DNA of 64,000 nucleotides from CAVYVZ01 sp963772065 (GTDB taxonomy: Bacteria > Acidobacteriota > Vicinamibacteria > Vicinamibacterales > UBA2999), in assembly GCA_963772065.1 (NCBI GenBank), contig CAVYVZ010000004.1, positions 62,001 to 126,000 on the forward strand, read 5' to 3'. This document shows positions 1 to 8,356 of this stretch, piece after piece. Position 1 is the first letter of the stretch; every line of letters starts with the position of its first letter. The notes beneath the pieces were generated by a model. That model made no database searches. It saw only the letters and a list, made by a program, of their open reading frames with translations, and was not told where the DNA came from. The position numbers and the translations under genes are program-made.

Positions 1-835
1 GACATCCGCCGGTGGCGCCACGTCGCTATGCTGACGCTCGATGCGTCTCACGGAAAGCCCTGCTGCGAACACAGCGAGGAAGCCGTAGCCGTTAAAGAGC
101 AGGGCGATCCCGTACGAGAGCGCGATGAGCCCGAGAGCGAGGAACTCGTCCAGTCCGACCGCCTCGCGATGTACGCGGCGCAGGTAGAGCACGAGCTTCC
201 CGATCCCCGCGCCGCAGAGGGTGCCGACGCCGAGCCCCGCGACGACTGCCCACGCGAGGTCGATCAGCAGCCAGCGCCAGCCGTACGCCCCAAGTTCGTG
301 CGTACCTATGAGTCCGAGTCCCAGCATCACGAAAGGGAACGCGGTACCGTCGTTCAGACCGGCTTCTCCAGTCAGACTGAGACGGACCGGTTCGGCATCG
401 TGCGCGTGCTCAACCTGCACGTCCGACGCAAGGACGGGATCGGTCGGCGCGAGCACCGCGCCGAGCAACACGGCCGCACCCAGCGGCAGACCGACAGCGG
501 CAACCGCGAACGCGGCGACACCTCCGATGGTGAGCACCATCGCGACGGTTGCGAGCAAGATCGCGGTGCGCCAGCGGCGATCGGATGCCGGCAGCCGCAG
601 CTTCAAACCTGCTGTGAACAGCGAAATGATGACGGCGATCTCCGTCAGCCGCTCAAGAACTGATGCGTCATCCAGCGCGTCGACGTGCAGGAGACCGGCG
701 CCCCACGGCCCTAACAACGCGCCCGCGGTGAGATAGAACATCGACGCCGTCAATGGCAGGCGCTTGAGAACGGTAGCCGGCAAGCGCCATACCGATGAGC
801 AAGGCACCCGTGATGACAAACCAAACGGTGGACAT
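1..835 (-). CDS. Cation:proton antiporter, N-terminal part (cut by window edge, one frameshift)
   Basis: Integral membrane monovalent cation/H+ exchanger of the NhaP/CPA type. From ATG 835 the protein starts MSTVWFVITGALLIGMALA, then the frame breaks near 778, where one extra C/G lies in a GCC-GGC run. It continues as TVLKRLPLTASMFYLTAGAL and stays open to base 1. Visible are successive hydrophobic helices, a TDPVLASD segment and the conserved acidic-Asn-Asp element GEAGLNDGTAFPFV. Both motifs fit CPA antiporters, which swap Na+ or K+ for protons across the inner membrane. The C-terminus lies outside the window. The single-base break is more likely a sequence error than a lesion, because coding quality is good on both sides. 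The transported ion cannot be told from the sequence. Confidence 0.85.
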
Positions 836-840
836 CAGAT

Positions 841-1177
841 ATCAGAATCATAGGTGGTCCAAAACACTCGCCGCCCATCTCGAACGCCTCGATGAAGTCG
901 GCAGTGACTCGCCGTACCCGGCTCGGATCTCCACGCCAGGGCGCTGACGAGAGCCTCGGTGAACAGCTGAAAACGGGCCACTGATCGACAGAGCAAAACC
1001 GGCCACCACGTGCGGACAACCGAGACCGGTGAGTTCTACTTCGTGACCTCCTCGGTGCGCAAGTCGGTCAGACCTTGATGCGCCAGCTGCGCGGACGGCA
1101 CTTGCGCACGGGCGCGTCGTGCAGCAGCGCGTCGCGAGTGATCGCGTCCGGTGCAGGAGGCGGGAAGGGTCAGCCCC
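841..1177. other. Intergenic stretch without a supportable gene
   Basis: About 340 bases between the antiporter start and the amine-oxidase remnant. Short open frames exist on both strands but none has a recognisable motif. A plus-strand stretch near 1030-1078 reads EFYFVTSSVRKSVRP, faintly like the N-terminus of REP-associated tyrosine transposases, but it is only about 16 residues before a stop. I treat it as unassigned, possibly degraded sequence. Confidence 0.5.
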
Positions 1178-1560
1178 TCAGGCAGCGTCAATCTCGGTTG
1201 CCGCCCTCCGCCCTGATTCGAGTGCACCCTGCATCCAGCCTCGCACTGACGACGCGTGCTCGCCCACGAAGTAGACTCTCCCCTCGGGATGCGCATGTGT
1301 GGCTGGAGCGACGACACTTGTCCCGGCAGCAGTAGGCCACCGCGCCGCGCGCCCAGGGATCGCCATCCCACACTTTCACGAAGCCGCGCTCGTAATTCTT
1401 CCGGATACCTGGATAGACTTGTTCGATTGCCTTTAAACCGAAACGAAGTTGCGCTGCTTCAGACTCGCGCACGAGCTCCCGTGCCTTCGGCCCCCGGTTG
1501 GTGGCGTCGGCGAGTTCCTCCAGCAGCGTGTGCGCCTCGCGATGGATGCTGCTTGGGGCG
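1178..1560 (-). pseudogene. Remnant of a flavin-containing amine oxidase (C-terminal end only)
   Basis: About 125 codons match the C-terminal end of FAD-dependent monoamine-oxidase-like proteins, which are normally about 450-500 residues. In order the minus strand gives VWDGDPWARGAVAY, then in a second frame PGQVSSLQPHMRIP, then in a third frame GRVYFVGEHASSVRGWMQGA followed by LESGRRAATEIDAA and a stop at 1178. GEHAS and the WMQGALESG helix are the FAD-binding end of the family. Two frame changes (near 1340 and 1300) and loss of everything N-terminal show this is not functional. It sits directly downstream of tRNA-Leu, suggesting an old insertion or deletion at that tRNA. The upstream border, about 1560, is approximate. 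Confidence 0.8.
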
Positions 1561-1686
1561 CTAAGGGGTCGATAAACTGAGCCGGAGGTGGGAATCGTGC
1601 CCGAAGCCCGAGCCGCGAAGCGGCGAAGGTCGAGCGCCTGATGACCACCTCCGGCGCCAAGGACCGAGCGCAAGCGAGGGACTTGG

Positions 1687-1772
1687 TGCCGGAGGTGGGA
1701 ATCGAACCCACACGGGCGGTAAAGCCCACCGGATTTTGAGTCCGGCGCGTCTGCCAGTTTCACCACTCCGGC
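1687..1772 (-). tRNA. tRNA-Leu (anticodon CAA)
   Basis: The acceptor arm GCCGGAG (1766-1772) pairs with CTCCGGC (1688-1694). The anticodon stem is CCGGA/TCCGG with loop CTCAAAA, giving anticodon CAA for codon UUG. A long variable arm (GGGC/GCCC stem) and the T-arm GTTCGATTC complete a class II leucine tRNA. The CCA end is encoded at 1684-1686. It is 86 nt without CCA. Confidence 0.95.
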
Positions 1773-1781
1773 GGCGGGACA

Positions 1782-1852
1782 TTCACAGGGAGATCGAAGA
1801 GATCAGGGAACAATCCTTTCCGATCTCCCTGATCTCCCTGATCTCCCTGTGA
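1782..1852. repeat. Mirrored short tandem repeat, 9-bp unit GATCTCCCT (element A1)
   Basis: A perfect 12-bp inverted repeat, CACAGGGAGATC (1784-1795) against GATCTCCCTGTG (1840-1851), bounds a 68-bp element. The right arm is three tandem copies of GATCTCCCT; the left arm is a degenerate complement. The candidate GTG start of the first bactofilin (1849) lies in the right arm. The same end sequence, TTCACAGGGAGAT, recurs at 59253 beside a GxxExxY gene. Confidence 0.85.
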
Positions 1853-2292
1853 CTCCTCTCAGTATAGCGCCCGACCCCACTACTGACCCGGACACCGACG
1901 GCCGAAACTACGGCCAATACCCCCTGACCGCTGTTCTGGATTCCAAGATGACGACCATCGGACCGTCTCTCCTGATTACTGGCGACCTCACGAGCCAGGA
2001 AGATGTCACCATCCACGGCCGCGTAAACGGACACATCCGCATGCGCGAAGGGTCGCTCGTCGTGGCGCCCAAGGCACACGTCGACGGCGACGTCCACGGC
2101 GCGCGGATTACGATTCACGGCACCCTCGTGGGCAACGTCACGAGCACCGAGCGGATCGAGCTCACGCCGACCGCCGACGTGCGCGGCACGCTCACCGGAC
2201 CGACGATCGTCGTGCAGGACAACGCGCTCTTCAACGGCCGCATCGAGATGCATCGACCCGGCACGGCGGCCCAGGTCGCGAAAGCAAGCTGA
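1849..2292 (+). CDS. Bactofilin family protein
   Basis: Small polymer-forming cytoskeletal protein (DUF583/bactofilin). Bactofilins build filaments without nucleotide and scaffold cell-wall or polar complexes in the cytoplasm. After a polar N-terminal tail the protein shows the right-handed beta-helix pattern of short repeats rich in V/I-G-N: ITGDLTSQEDVTIHGRVNG, then two further turns up to IVVQDNALFNGRIEM. Length is 147 residues from GTG 1849, or 114 from ATG 1948, where MTTIGPS aligns with MTHFGPS of the next bactofilin. The 1849 start lies inside a tandem repeat, so the start is uncertain. A second bactofilin follows 124 bp downstream in the same direction. Confidence 0.88.
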   Translation: MTPLSIAPDPTTDPDTDGRNYGQYPLTAVLDSKMTTIGPSLLITGDLTSQEDVTIHGRVNGHIRMREGSLVVAPKAHVDGDVHGARITIHGTLVGNVTSTERIELTPTADVRGTLTGPTIVVQDNALFNGRIEMHRPGTAAQVAKAS

Positions 2293-2415
2293 CCCGCTTT
2301 CGCTGCCTTCGGCAGCTTCGGCGGGGCAAGCCGTAGACGCCGAATCACGTGAGGCTCCAACGGAGGCGCGGGCGATCGTATACTCGCCTCGACACGCTTC
2401 CTCCTGCAGAGCTTC

Positions 2416-2785
2416 ATGACACACTTCGGACCTTCGATCACCTTCGACGGCGTGCTCACCTGCACCGAGAGTCTCCGCGTGGACGGCCAGCTGCGTGGAG
2501 ACATCGTGATGCGTGACGCGGAGCTGACGATCGGCCAGGCCGCGAAGGTGGACGCCGATATCCGCGGCGTGCGCGTCCTCATTCTCGGCACGGTCAACGG
2601 CAACGTCACGGCCACCGAACGAATCGAGCTCGGCGCGATCGGCCAACGTCACCGGCGGTCTCAGCGCCAACCGGGTCGTCATCGTCGATGGCGCGCGGTT
2701 CAGCGGCCGCGTCGACATGGACCGCCGGACGATCGCGGCCAAGATTGCCCATTACAAGGAGACGCAGGTCGTGGGAGCGCGCTGA
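2416..2785 (+). CDS. Bactofilin family protein, second copy (one frameshift)
   Basis: Paralogue of the preceding gene, starting MTHFGPSITFDGVLTCTESL with no N-terminal tail. The beta-helix repeats read through NVTATERIELGA, where one extra base near 2638 shifts the frame. The second frame continues NVTGGLSANRVVIVDGARFS and ends KETQVVGAR at stop 2783-2785. Corrected length is about 122 residues, normal for the family. A plus-strand start for the next gene lies one base after the stop, so the genes are probably co-transcribed. Paired bactofilins commonly co-polymerise; that they do so here is inference. The frameshift is best explained as a sequence error. Confidence 0.85.
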
Positions 2786-2786
2786 G

Positions 2787-3425
2787 ATGCGCGTCGCGGT
2801 GTCTCTCGCGTTCGCGGCGGGCGTCGCGCTGGCTCCGACCCCCGTCAACGTGACCTCCCAGTACGCCGATCTCGACGCGCGTGTCGAGGCCCTCCTGAAG
2901 CGCCGCGAGGGGACGTGGCGCGACCTGAACGTCCCGATGGCCGATGGCCGCACCCTGCATCGCCTGATCGTCGAGAACAAATACACGCGCGCGCTCGAGA
3001 TCGGAACGTCCACCGGCCACTCGGGCCTCTGGATCGCGTGGGCGCTCAGCAAGACCGGCGGCCGCCTCACCACGATCGAGATCGACCCGGAGCGGCATCG
3101 GCAGGCGCTTGCGATCTTCAAGGAGGCGGGACTCTCCGGCTACATCGACGCCCGCCTGGCCGACGCGCACGCGCTCGTGCCGCAGCTTCCGGGCCCGTTC
3201 GACTTCGTCTTCTCCGATGCCGACAAGGACTGGTATCCGAACTACCTGACGGCAGTCTGGCCGAAGGTGGTACCGGGCGGGATGTTCACGGCACACAACG
3301 TCACGATGCGCGGGGGCGGAATCAGAGAATTCCTCGACGCGCTGAACCGGTTGCCCGATGGCGAGACGACCATCGATCGCGGAAGCTCCGAGGGCATATC
3401 GATCACGCGGAAGCGCGGAAAATAG
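2787..3425 (+). CDS. SAM-dependent O-methyltransferase, class I (COMT-like)
   Basis: Transfers a methyl group from S-adenosylmethionine to a hydroxyl of a small molecule; the acceptor is unknown. Of 212 residues, motif I is RALEIGTSTGHSGLWIAWAL (about 64-83), TIEIDPERHRQA supplies the acidic ribose ligand, and FDFVFSDADKDWYPNY is the metal-binding/post-II region of the cation-dependent O-methyltransferase family. ATG 2787 is chosen because it directly follows the bactofilin stop and begins MRVAVSLAFAAGVALAPTP. That hydrophobic start looks like a signal peptide, unusual for a SAM enzyme. Translation could begin upstream in the same open frame, but that part overlaps the bactofilin. Confidence 0.85.
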   Translation: MRVAVSLAFAAGVALAPTPVNVTSQYADLDARVEALLKRREGTWRDLNVPMADGRTLHRLIVENKYTRALEIGTSTGHSGLWIAWALSKTGGRLTTIEIDPERHRQALAIFKEAGLSGYIDARLADAHALVPQLPGPFDFVFSDADKDWYPNYLTAVWPKVVPGGMFTAHNVTMRGGGIREFLDALNRLPDGETTIDRGSSEGISITRKRGK

Positions 3426-3428
3426 CCG

Positions 3429-3851
3429 TCAGGGCCGCCTCGGCGCGATGGCGCACGAAAGGTTCGTGATCGGCCCTTCGGTGTTCATCAGCTCGACGCG
3501 CGGATCGAGATCTGCGTCGACATTCACCTCGAGCTCGAAGTTGGTGTAGACGTCGAGCGTCGCGCCGCCAGCCGCATCTACCTTCCACGTCACCTTTCGC
3601 CCACCGTTGAGGGTCCGGTACTCGAGGTCAACTCGAGCCTCGCCGACAACGGGTTTCGCGTCCGGCAAACGCAGGATCACGGGGGTCGTTCCAGCCTCGC
3701 GGCTGCGCATGATCATCTGCCAGGGCGCACGGTCGGTTGCGCCGGGTCGCTGCAGCTCGTACACGCGTGCCTGCGCATCGCCTGTGACGCTGCAGCGAAC
3801 GACCGGAACGGCCGGCTCGGCGAGAGCCAGGAGGACGAGAAGAACACCCAC
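3429..3851 (-). CDS. Hypothetical secreted protein
   Basis: About 140 residues from GTG 3851, giving MGVLLVLLALAEPAVPVVRC, a short signal peptide. The rest is a beta-rich sequence with no family I recognise (RVDLEYRTLNGGRKVTWKVD, TNFELEVNVDADLDPRVELM). The open frame extends upstream to 3929 but would overlap the ADOP permease end, so the internal start with the signal peptide is preferred. It follows the permease by 17 bp on the same strand and may be co-transcribed. It converges on the methyltransferase with a 3-bp gap. Confidence 0.6.
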   Translation of the reverse strand: MGVLLVLLALAEPAVPVVRCSVTGDAQARVYELQRPGATDRAPWQMIMRSREAGTTPVILRLPDAKPVVGEARVDLEYRTLNGGRKVTWKVDAAGGATLDVYTNFELEVNVDADLDPRVELMNTEGPITNLSCAIAPRRP

Positions 3852-3868
3852 GCGCCCAGTGTAGCGCG

Positions 3869-6301
3869 TTACTCCGCCCGCAGTGCCTCGACCGGATTCA
3901 ACGACGCAGCCCGCCTGGCCGGCATCCAACTCGCCGCGAGGGCGAGCGCCGCGAAGAGCGCCGCACCGGCGCCGAACGATACCGGGTCGATCGGCTGCAC
4001 GCCGTACAGCAGGCTCACCAGCAGCCGCGTCGCCGCCGCGGCGAGCAGAAGTCCGATCGCGGCGCCAACGACGGACATCCGCATCGCCTGTCCGATCACG
4101 AGACTGAGCACGTCCCGCCGCGCCGCGCCGAGCGCCACGCGCACACCGATTTCCCGGGTCCGCTGCGTCACGTTATAGGCGGTGATCCCGTAGATGCCGA
4201 TAGCGGCCAGCAAGAGGCCAACGAAGCCAAACGACCCTGCAATCGCTGCGACAAGGCGGTGAGGGAGCAACCCAACCGCCGCCGTTTCCGCCAGCGTGGC
4301 GCTGTGGACGATAGGCAGGTTCGGATTGATCTGACGCACGACGCTCCTCACATCCGGTCCCATGCGACGGCCGTCCGTCTTGACGACGAGAGAGAGGTCG
4401 GCCCGGTAGTTCTGCGCCAGTGGCACGTAGATGAAGGCGCGCGGCTCCTCGCCAAGCGAACGATACTTCGCGTTTCGAGCCAGACCGACGACGGTGAGGA
4501 TGCGTTTGGACTCGCCGCTGTCGTGTTCCAGCGTCTTCCCAAGCACGTCTTGTCCAGGCCACGCTTGCTGCGCCAAGGTTTCGTTGATGATGGCGACAGG
4601 CGGTGTCGTCGCACGATCCGCGTCCGTGAAGGGTCGCCCGCCGATCAGCGCCGAGCGCATCGTCTCGAAGTACTGCGGCGTCACCATGTTCCAGTCTGCA
4701 TGAAGCGGTGGAACATCAGCCGCTTGCCCGGGACGCTTCAGCGGCCCGAACCCGATGCCCCCGCCCATCAACGGCAGCTGCGCCACGAATGCCGCAGACC
4801 GCACCCCGGCGAGCTGCTGGACACGGGCAAGCACCTGGTTCTGAACCAGCCCGCCGGTGTCGCGGCTGTAGCCGGCCAGCCGGAAATCGATCTCAACGAC
4901 GTCCACATCGGCGACGTCGAAGCCGGGATTTATGCTGCCGGCGTTGAAGAGTGACCGCGCGAAGAGTAGGCCGGTCACGACCAGCAACACTGACATTGCG
5001 ACTTGGGCGACGACAAAAGACTGGCGCAGTCGCAGCCGGCGCGGACCTGAGACAGAGCCCTCGGTCTTCATCGCGGTCGTGAGATCCGTGTTCGCCGCCT
5101 GCAAAGCGGGCACGAGACCAAACAGAACACCTGCGACGATCGCCAACACGGCGGAGAAGGCGAGCACGCGCCAGTCAAGGCGAATGTCCACGGCGACGAC
5201 GACTGGCAGCGTCGGCAGGAGCGCCCGGAATGCGCGAATCATCCACAGCGCCAGGACGGCGCCGCCGGCAGCGCCGACCACTGACAGCAGCAGGCTTTCC
5301 GTCACGAGCTGACGAATGATGCGGCCCTTGCCGGCGCCAATCGCAATTCGCACCGCGACCTCACGGGCCCGCGCAAGCGATCGCGCCAGCATCATCCCGG
5401 CCACGTTCGTACACGCTATCGCCAGCACCAGCCCCACCAGCACGAACAGCAGGCCCACGAAGGCAGCTACGTACGCGCGCATGAAGCCCGGCAGACGATG
5501 GGAGGGTGTCAAGGCAACACCCTTCTCCTTGTTTTCCTTCGGATAATCTCGCTCGAGATCGAGCGAGATCGAAGTCATCTGCGCGTGAGCCTGGTCGCGG
5601 GTGACCCCAGGTTTGAGCCGGCCAACCGCCACCATCCAGACTGCGGCCCGATTGGCGAGCAGCTCGGGGCTTCGGCCTTCAGCGTAGGAAGTCAGTGGTA
5701 CCCATAGATCGGTATCGGTGAACGTGTTGCCAACAAACCCTGGGGCTGTCACGCCGACGACCGTGAACGGCCGCCCATTGAGATGAATCGTGCGACCCAG
5801 CACGTCGCGCGACGCGGCGAACCGCCTTTGCCAGAGGCGATGGCTCAGGACCGTAACCTGCTGCGCCGCGCCGACCTTATCCTCGGACATGAGAAAGCCG
5901 CGACCGATTGCCATCGGCACGCCAAGCACGTCGAAGTAGTTGCCCGAGACGGGCGCTCCGAACACGCGCTCGGCGCCGTCGCTTCCGCCGAGCCCCATCG
6001 GCTCCGACCCGAAGCGATAACCTGCAAGCCCGGAGAAGACGGTGTTCCGGTCACGATAGTCAGCGAAGTTCGGGTACGACATGTTGTCGAACCCCTCGCC
6101 ACGCTGCGTTCGGCCAACGTCGACCAGCATGCGCGGATCGCGGATGCCGGGCCGGTCGCGCAAGAGCAGCGCATCGGCCAGGCTGAAGATGGCCGCGTTG
6201 GCGCCGATGCCAATCGCCAGCGAGAGTATCGACGTCAACGAAAAGACCGGCGCCTTCCTAAGCAGACGGAGGGCATGGACGACGTCGTTGCGGCTTGTCA
6301 T
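3869..6301 (-). CDS. ABC transporter permease, ADOP family (duplicated MacB/FtsX)
   Basis: 810-residue inner-membrane protein with two MacB-type halves. The first helix is in SLTSILSLAIGIGANAAIFS (about 20-39), followed by a periplasmic MacB_PCD domain (about 50-250) with NYFDVLGVPMAIGRGF and the HRLWQRRF motif. A first FtsX bundle (about 280-400) is followed by a second periplasmic domain (about 440-650) and a C-terminal FtsX bundle ending in ARRAASLNPVEALRAE. This duplicated architecture without an adjacent ATPase is the acidobacterial duplicated orphan permease family. Such proteins are presumed to work with an ATPase encoded elsewhere in MacAB-like efflux or mechanotransmission; the substrate is unknown. 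A paralogue lies at 41953-44433. Confidence 0.95.
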   Translation of the reverse strand: MTSRNDVVHALRLLRKAPVFSLTSILSLAIGIGANAAIFSLADALLLRDRPGIRDPRMLVDVGRTQRGEGFDNMSYPNFADYRDRNTVFSGLAGYRFGSEPMGLGGSDGAERVFGAPVSGNYFDVLGVPMAIGRGFLMSEDKVGAAQQVTVLSHRLWQRRFAASRDVLGRTIHLNGRPFTVVGVTAPGFVGNTFTDTDLWVPLTSYAEGRSPELLANRAAVWMVAVGRLKPGVTRDQAHAQMTSISLDLERDYPKENKEKGVALTPSHRLPGFMRAYVAAFVGLLFVLVGLVLAIACTNVAGMMLARSLARAREVAVRIAIGAGKGRIIRQLVTESLLLSVVGAAGGAVLALWMIRAFRALLPTLPVVVAVDIRLDWRVLAFSAVLAIVAGVLFGLVPALQAANTDLTTAMKTEGSVSGPRRLRLRQSFVVAQVAMSVLLVVTGLLFARSLFNAGSINPGFDVADVDVVEIDFRLAGYSRDTGGLVQNQVLARVQQLAGVRSAAFVAQLPLMGGGIGFGPLKRPGQAADVPPLHADWNMVTPQYFETMRSALIGGRPFTDADRATTPPVAIINETLAQQAWPGQDVLGKTLEHDSGESKRILTVVGLARNAKYRSLGEEPRAFIYVPLAQNYRADLSLVVKTDGRRMGPDVRSVVRQINPNLPIVHSATLAETAAVGLLPHRLVAAIAGSFGFVGLLLAAIGIYGITAYNVTQRTREIGVRVALGAARRDVLSLVIGQAMRMSVVGAAIGLLLAAAATRLLVSLLYGVQPIDPVSFGAGAALFAALALAASWMPARRAASLNPVEALRAE

Positions 6302-6413
6302 GCCCTGCTCTTACGTTGGAGGACTCAGATGGTTCACGTGGGGGCGACAAAAGTTAACCGCGTCGCTTTTCACCAATAGACAGGCATGGTGATTGCTGCT
6401 GATTGAAAGCGCG

Positions 6414-6614
6414 ATGACATCTCTCACAGCTGCGTGGGCGACACCGGACGTCAACCTGGAATACGACGTCATGCAGACGGATTCCGGCTGGATTCTTGTG
6501 CTCAAAGATGGGCCCGTCACTTTGACTCAGGTTTTTGATTCGGCGCCGGCAGCTGAAGCCGAGGCACAGGCAATCGCGCTGCTTCTCGCACCGGTTGACT
6601 CGCGCCCGCACTAA
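6414..6614 (+). CDS. Small hypothetical protein
   Basis: 66 residues from ATG 6414: MTSLTAAWATPDVNLEYDVM, then QTDSGWILVLKDGPVTLTQV. It is predicted soluble, with an alternating polar/hydrophobic beta pattern and an alanine-rich helix near the end. I know no family. It lies between the divergent ADOP permease start and the convergent propeller gene. The earlier TTG at 6393 is possible but less likely. Composition is consistent with a real gene, but support is only an open frame. Confidence 0.4.
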   Translation: MTSLTAAWATPDVNLEYDVMQTDSGWILVLKDGPVTLTQVFDSAPAAEAEAQAIALLLAPVDSRPH

Positions 6615-6756
6615 CCAGCTGCCCGCTTTTTCTCCCTGCTCATCTATTCGTCCGATTTCCCTTCACTGCGGGATATAAAAATTACCTGGCGGAAGAAGTC
6701 TTCCTGTTGACGCCTGCCCACGTGGACTGGGGCATCGCGGGAGTCCGCGAAAAATG

Positions 6757-7725
6757 TCAACGATCTCGCAGACTTTTGCGCGTGGGATCGGAAGCGCGCG
6801 CGCTGACGGCGATACCCCACGGACCCGTCCCGGCGGCGATCGTTCGCACCACTTTGCCGGCGCGCGTGTCGACGACCGACACGTCGTTCGAGACGCCATT
6901 CGCCGTGTAGAGCCGCGTCCCATCCGGCGAGAGCGCGAGATTCCACGGCCGCTGGCCAACCGCGATCGTCGTGAGCACCTTTCCCTGCACGTCGAGCACG
7001 GCGACGCTGTTCCCATGGCCATTGGCCACGTAGACACGCTGGCCATCTGGTGAGACGACGACCCCGACGGGCTTGGCGATGCCTGGCAGCGTCACCGTCT
7101 TCATGACGCGATGCCGGCGCACGTCGACAATCGATACGCTGCCGCCGATCTCGGAGGTGACGAACGCAAGCGTGCCGTCGGGCGAAAAGGCCGCCGCGCG
7201 GGGACGCGGATCGACCATGAAGCTTCGAGCCACGGCGTTGCGCTGGGTATCGATCGCCGTCACGGTGTTGCTGGTCTCAGCGGTCACGTACACCCACGCG
7301 CCATCGGGGCTGATGGCCACGCCTTCGGGTTCGATGCCGACCGCCAGCGTGGCCACGACGCGTTTGGCCGCAAGATCGGTGATCGACGCCGTCCCCGCGT
7401 CCTCGTTCGCAGCGAAAAGCCGGCGGCCGTCGGGGCTGACGACGAACTGCTCCGGATCGCTTCCCACGTCGAATCGGCCGACGACCTTGCGGCTCTGGAC
7501 GTCGATGGCGACGACGCCGTCGCCGGCACCCTTCGCCTCCTTGTCCATGTCGCTGAGCGCGACGTACAGCGTCCCGCCGTCAGGGCTGATCTTGATGCCG
7601 CGCGGCCTCGAGCCGACTTTGATCGTGTCAACCACCGCATCGGTGGCACCGTCGATGACGGTGATGGTGCCGCTGCGTTCGTTGCTGACGAATATCAGGG
7701 TGGCAAAAATCAGCCCGACGATCAT
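6757..7725 (-). CDS. YVTN-type beta-propeller protein (PQQ-system associated type)
   Basis: 322 residues, with an N-terminal hydrophobic stretch MIVGLIFATLIFVSNERSGT acting as a signal or anchor. At least six beta-propeller blades follow, each of the form SPDG..LYVA...D.V.V.D with the YVTN-like consensus (RPRGIKISPDGGTLYVALS, EPEGVAISPDGAWVYVTAE, KPVGVVVSPDGQRVYVANG). Propellers of this sort are periplasmic or surface binding proteins. A family of this length occurs beside PQQ-dependent alcohol dehydrogenase ABC systems, and the upstream gene fits that context. Its ATG overlaps the upstream stop as ATGA (7722-7725), so the two are translationally coupled. No catalytic residues are visible and the ligand is unknown. 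Confidence 0.85.
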   Translation of the reverse strand: MIVGLIFATLIFVSNERSGTITVIDGATDAVVDTIKVGSRPRGIKISPDGGTLYVALSDMDKEAKGAGDGVVAIDVQSRKVVGRFDVGSDPEQFVVSPDGRRLFAANEDAGTASITDLAAKRVVATLAVGIEPEGVAISPDGAWVYVTAETSNTVTAIDTQRNAVARSFMVDPRPRAAAFSPDGTLAFVTSEIGGSVSIVDVRRHRVMKTVTLPGIAKPVGVVVSPDGQRVYVANGHGNSVAVLDVQGKVLTTIAVGQRPWNLALSPDGTRLYTANGVSNDVSVVDTRAGKVVRTIAAGTGPWGIAVSARASDPTRKSLRDR

Positions 7726-8294
7726 TCTGTGACTCCCAGGAGCACGCCGGCGGCGTCGATCAGACAGAGCGGCTGAATCAGATGACGATCCGGCCCGAAC
7801 GCAAGCGGGACGCCCTTGTGCCCATCGAACCGGCCGTCCGGCAACGCGATCTCCCGAAGCTGCGCATCAACGGCAATCTTCACCAGCATCCACGATATCC
7901 ACGCGGCCGCGTCCATCGGCTGGCCGAATCGCTGGAGGAACCGCGCGTTGAGCTGTTCCGCGCCGTATTTTCTCAGCTCCGGATGCCATTCGGCTGCAGC
8001 ATGGGCCCGCGGGTCGCGCCACGATGCCACGGCCGTGGCGCGCGCCTGCTGCGAGGCACCGACGTAGTAGCGCTGGCCCGACGCCGCGATGCTCTGCTGC
8101 TGGATCTCGATCCTCGTCGCGTCGGGGTGGCTCGCCCGGTCAATGGCACGTCCGAGGAGGGACGCCGTGCGGCCCATCTCGTCGAGCGCGAGCGTGGCGC
8201 CGGCATGCTCCCCCACCACGTGAACCCGCACGGGATCCGCACGGACGAGTAGCAGGGCGCTGGAAGCGAGGAATCCGCGTCGGGTCAGGTGCAC
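7722..8294 (-). CDS. Short exported protein resembling the C-terminus of a PQQ-linked ABC substrate-binding protein
   Basis: 190 residues from GTG 8294. The start MHLTRRGFLASSALLLVRAD is a Tat-like or Sec signal with twin Arg. The C-terminal half, AAWISWMLVKIAVDAQLREI, then GHKGVPLAFGPDRHLIQPL and a final LIDAAGVL, resembles the end of the substrate-binding protein of the PQQ-dependent alcohol-dehydrogenase ABC system (KG.PLSF...QLRQP). The N-terminal periplasmic-binding lobe of that family (normally over 300 residues) is missing; its place is taken by about 100 residues I do not recognise. The open frame runs upstream to 8378, but that would overlap the divergent YtxJ gene. Coupled to the propeller gene by ATGA. 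The assignment is tentative. Confidence 0.6.
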   Translation of the reverse strand: MHLTRRGFLASSALLLVRADPVRVHVVGEHAGATLALDEMGRTASLLGRAIDRASHPDATRIEIQQQSIAASGQRYYVGASQQARATAVASWRDPRAHAAAEWHPELRKYGAEQLNARFLQRFGQPMDAAAWISWMLVKIAVDAQLREIALPDGRFDGHKGVPLAFGPDRHLIQPLCLIDAAGVLLGVTE

Positions 8295-8356
8295 GTTACC
8301 GAAGTGTAGCGCGCGTAGCCTTGCGCTTGGGCGGACGGCTGCTAAGATTGTGAAAT

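Noticed and set aside
28..736. Plus-strand open frames of 171 and 211 residues
   Set aside because: They are antisense shadows of the cation:proton antiporter on the minus strand, and their sequences are compositionally unlike real proteins.
1433..1782. Minus-strand open frames of 73-98 residues over the tRNA
   Set aside because: They translate the tRNA-Leu gene (for example KLADAPDSKSGGL) and are not proteins.
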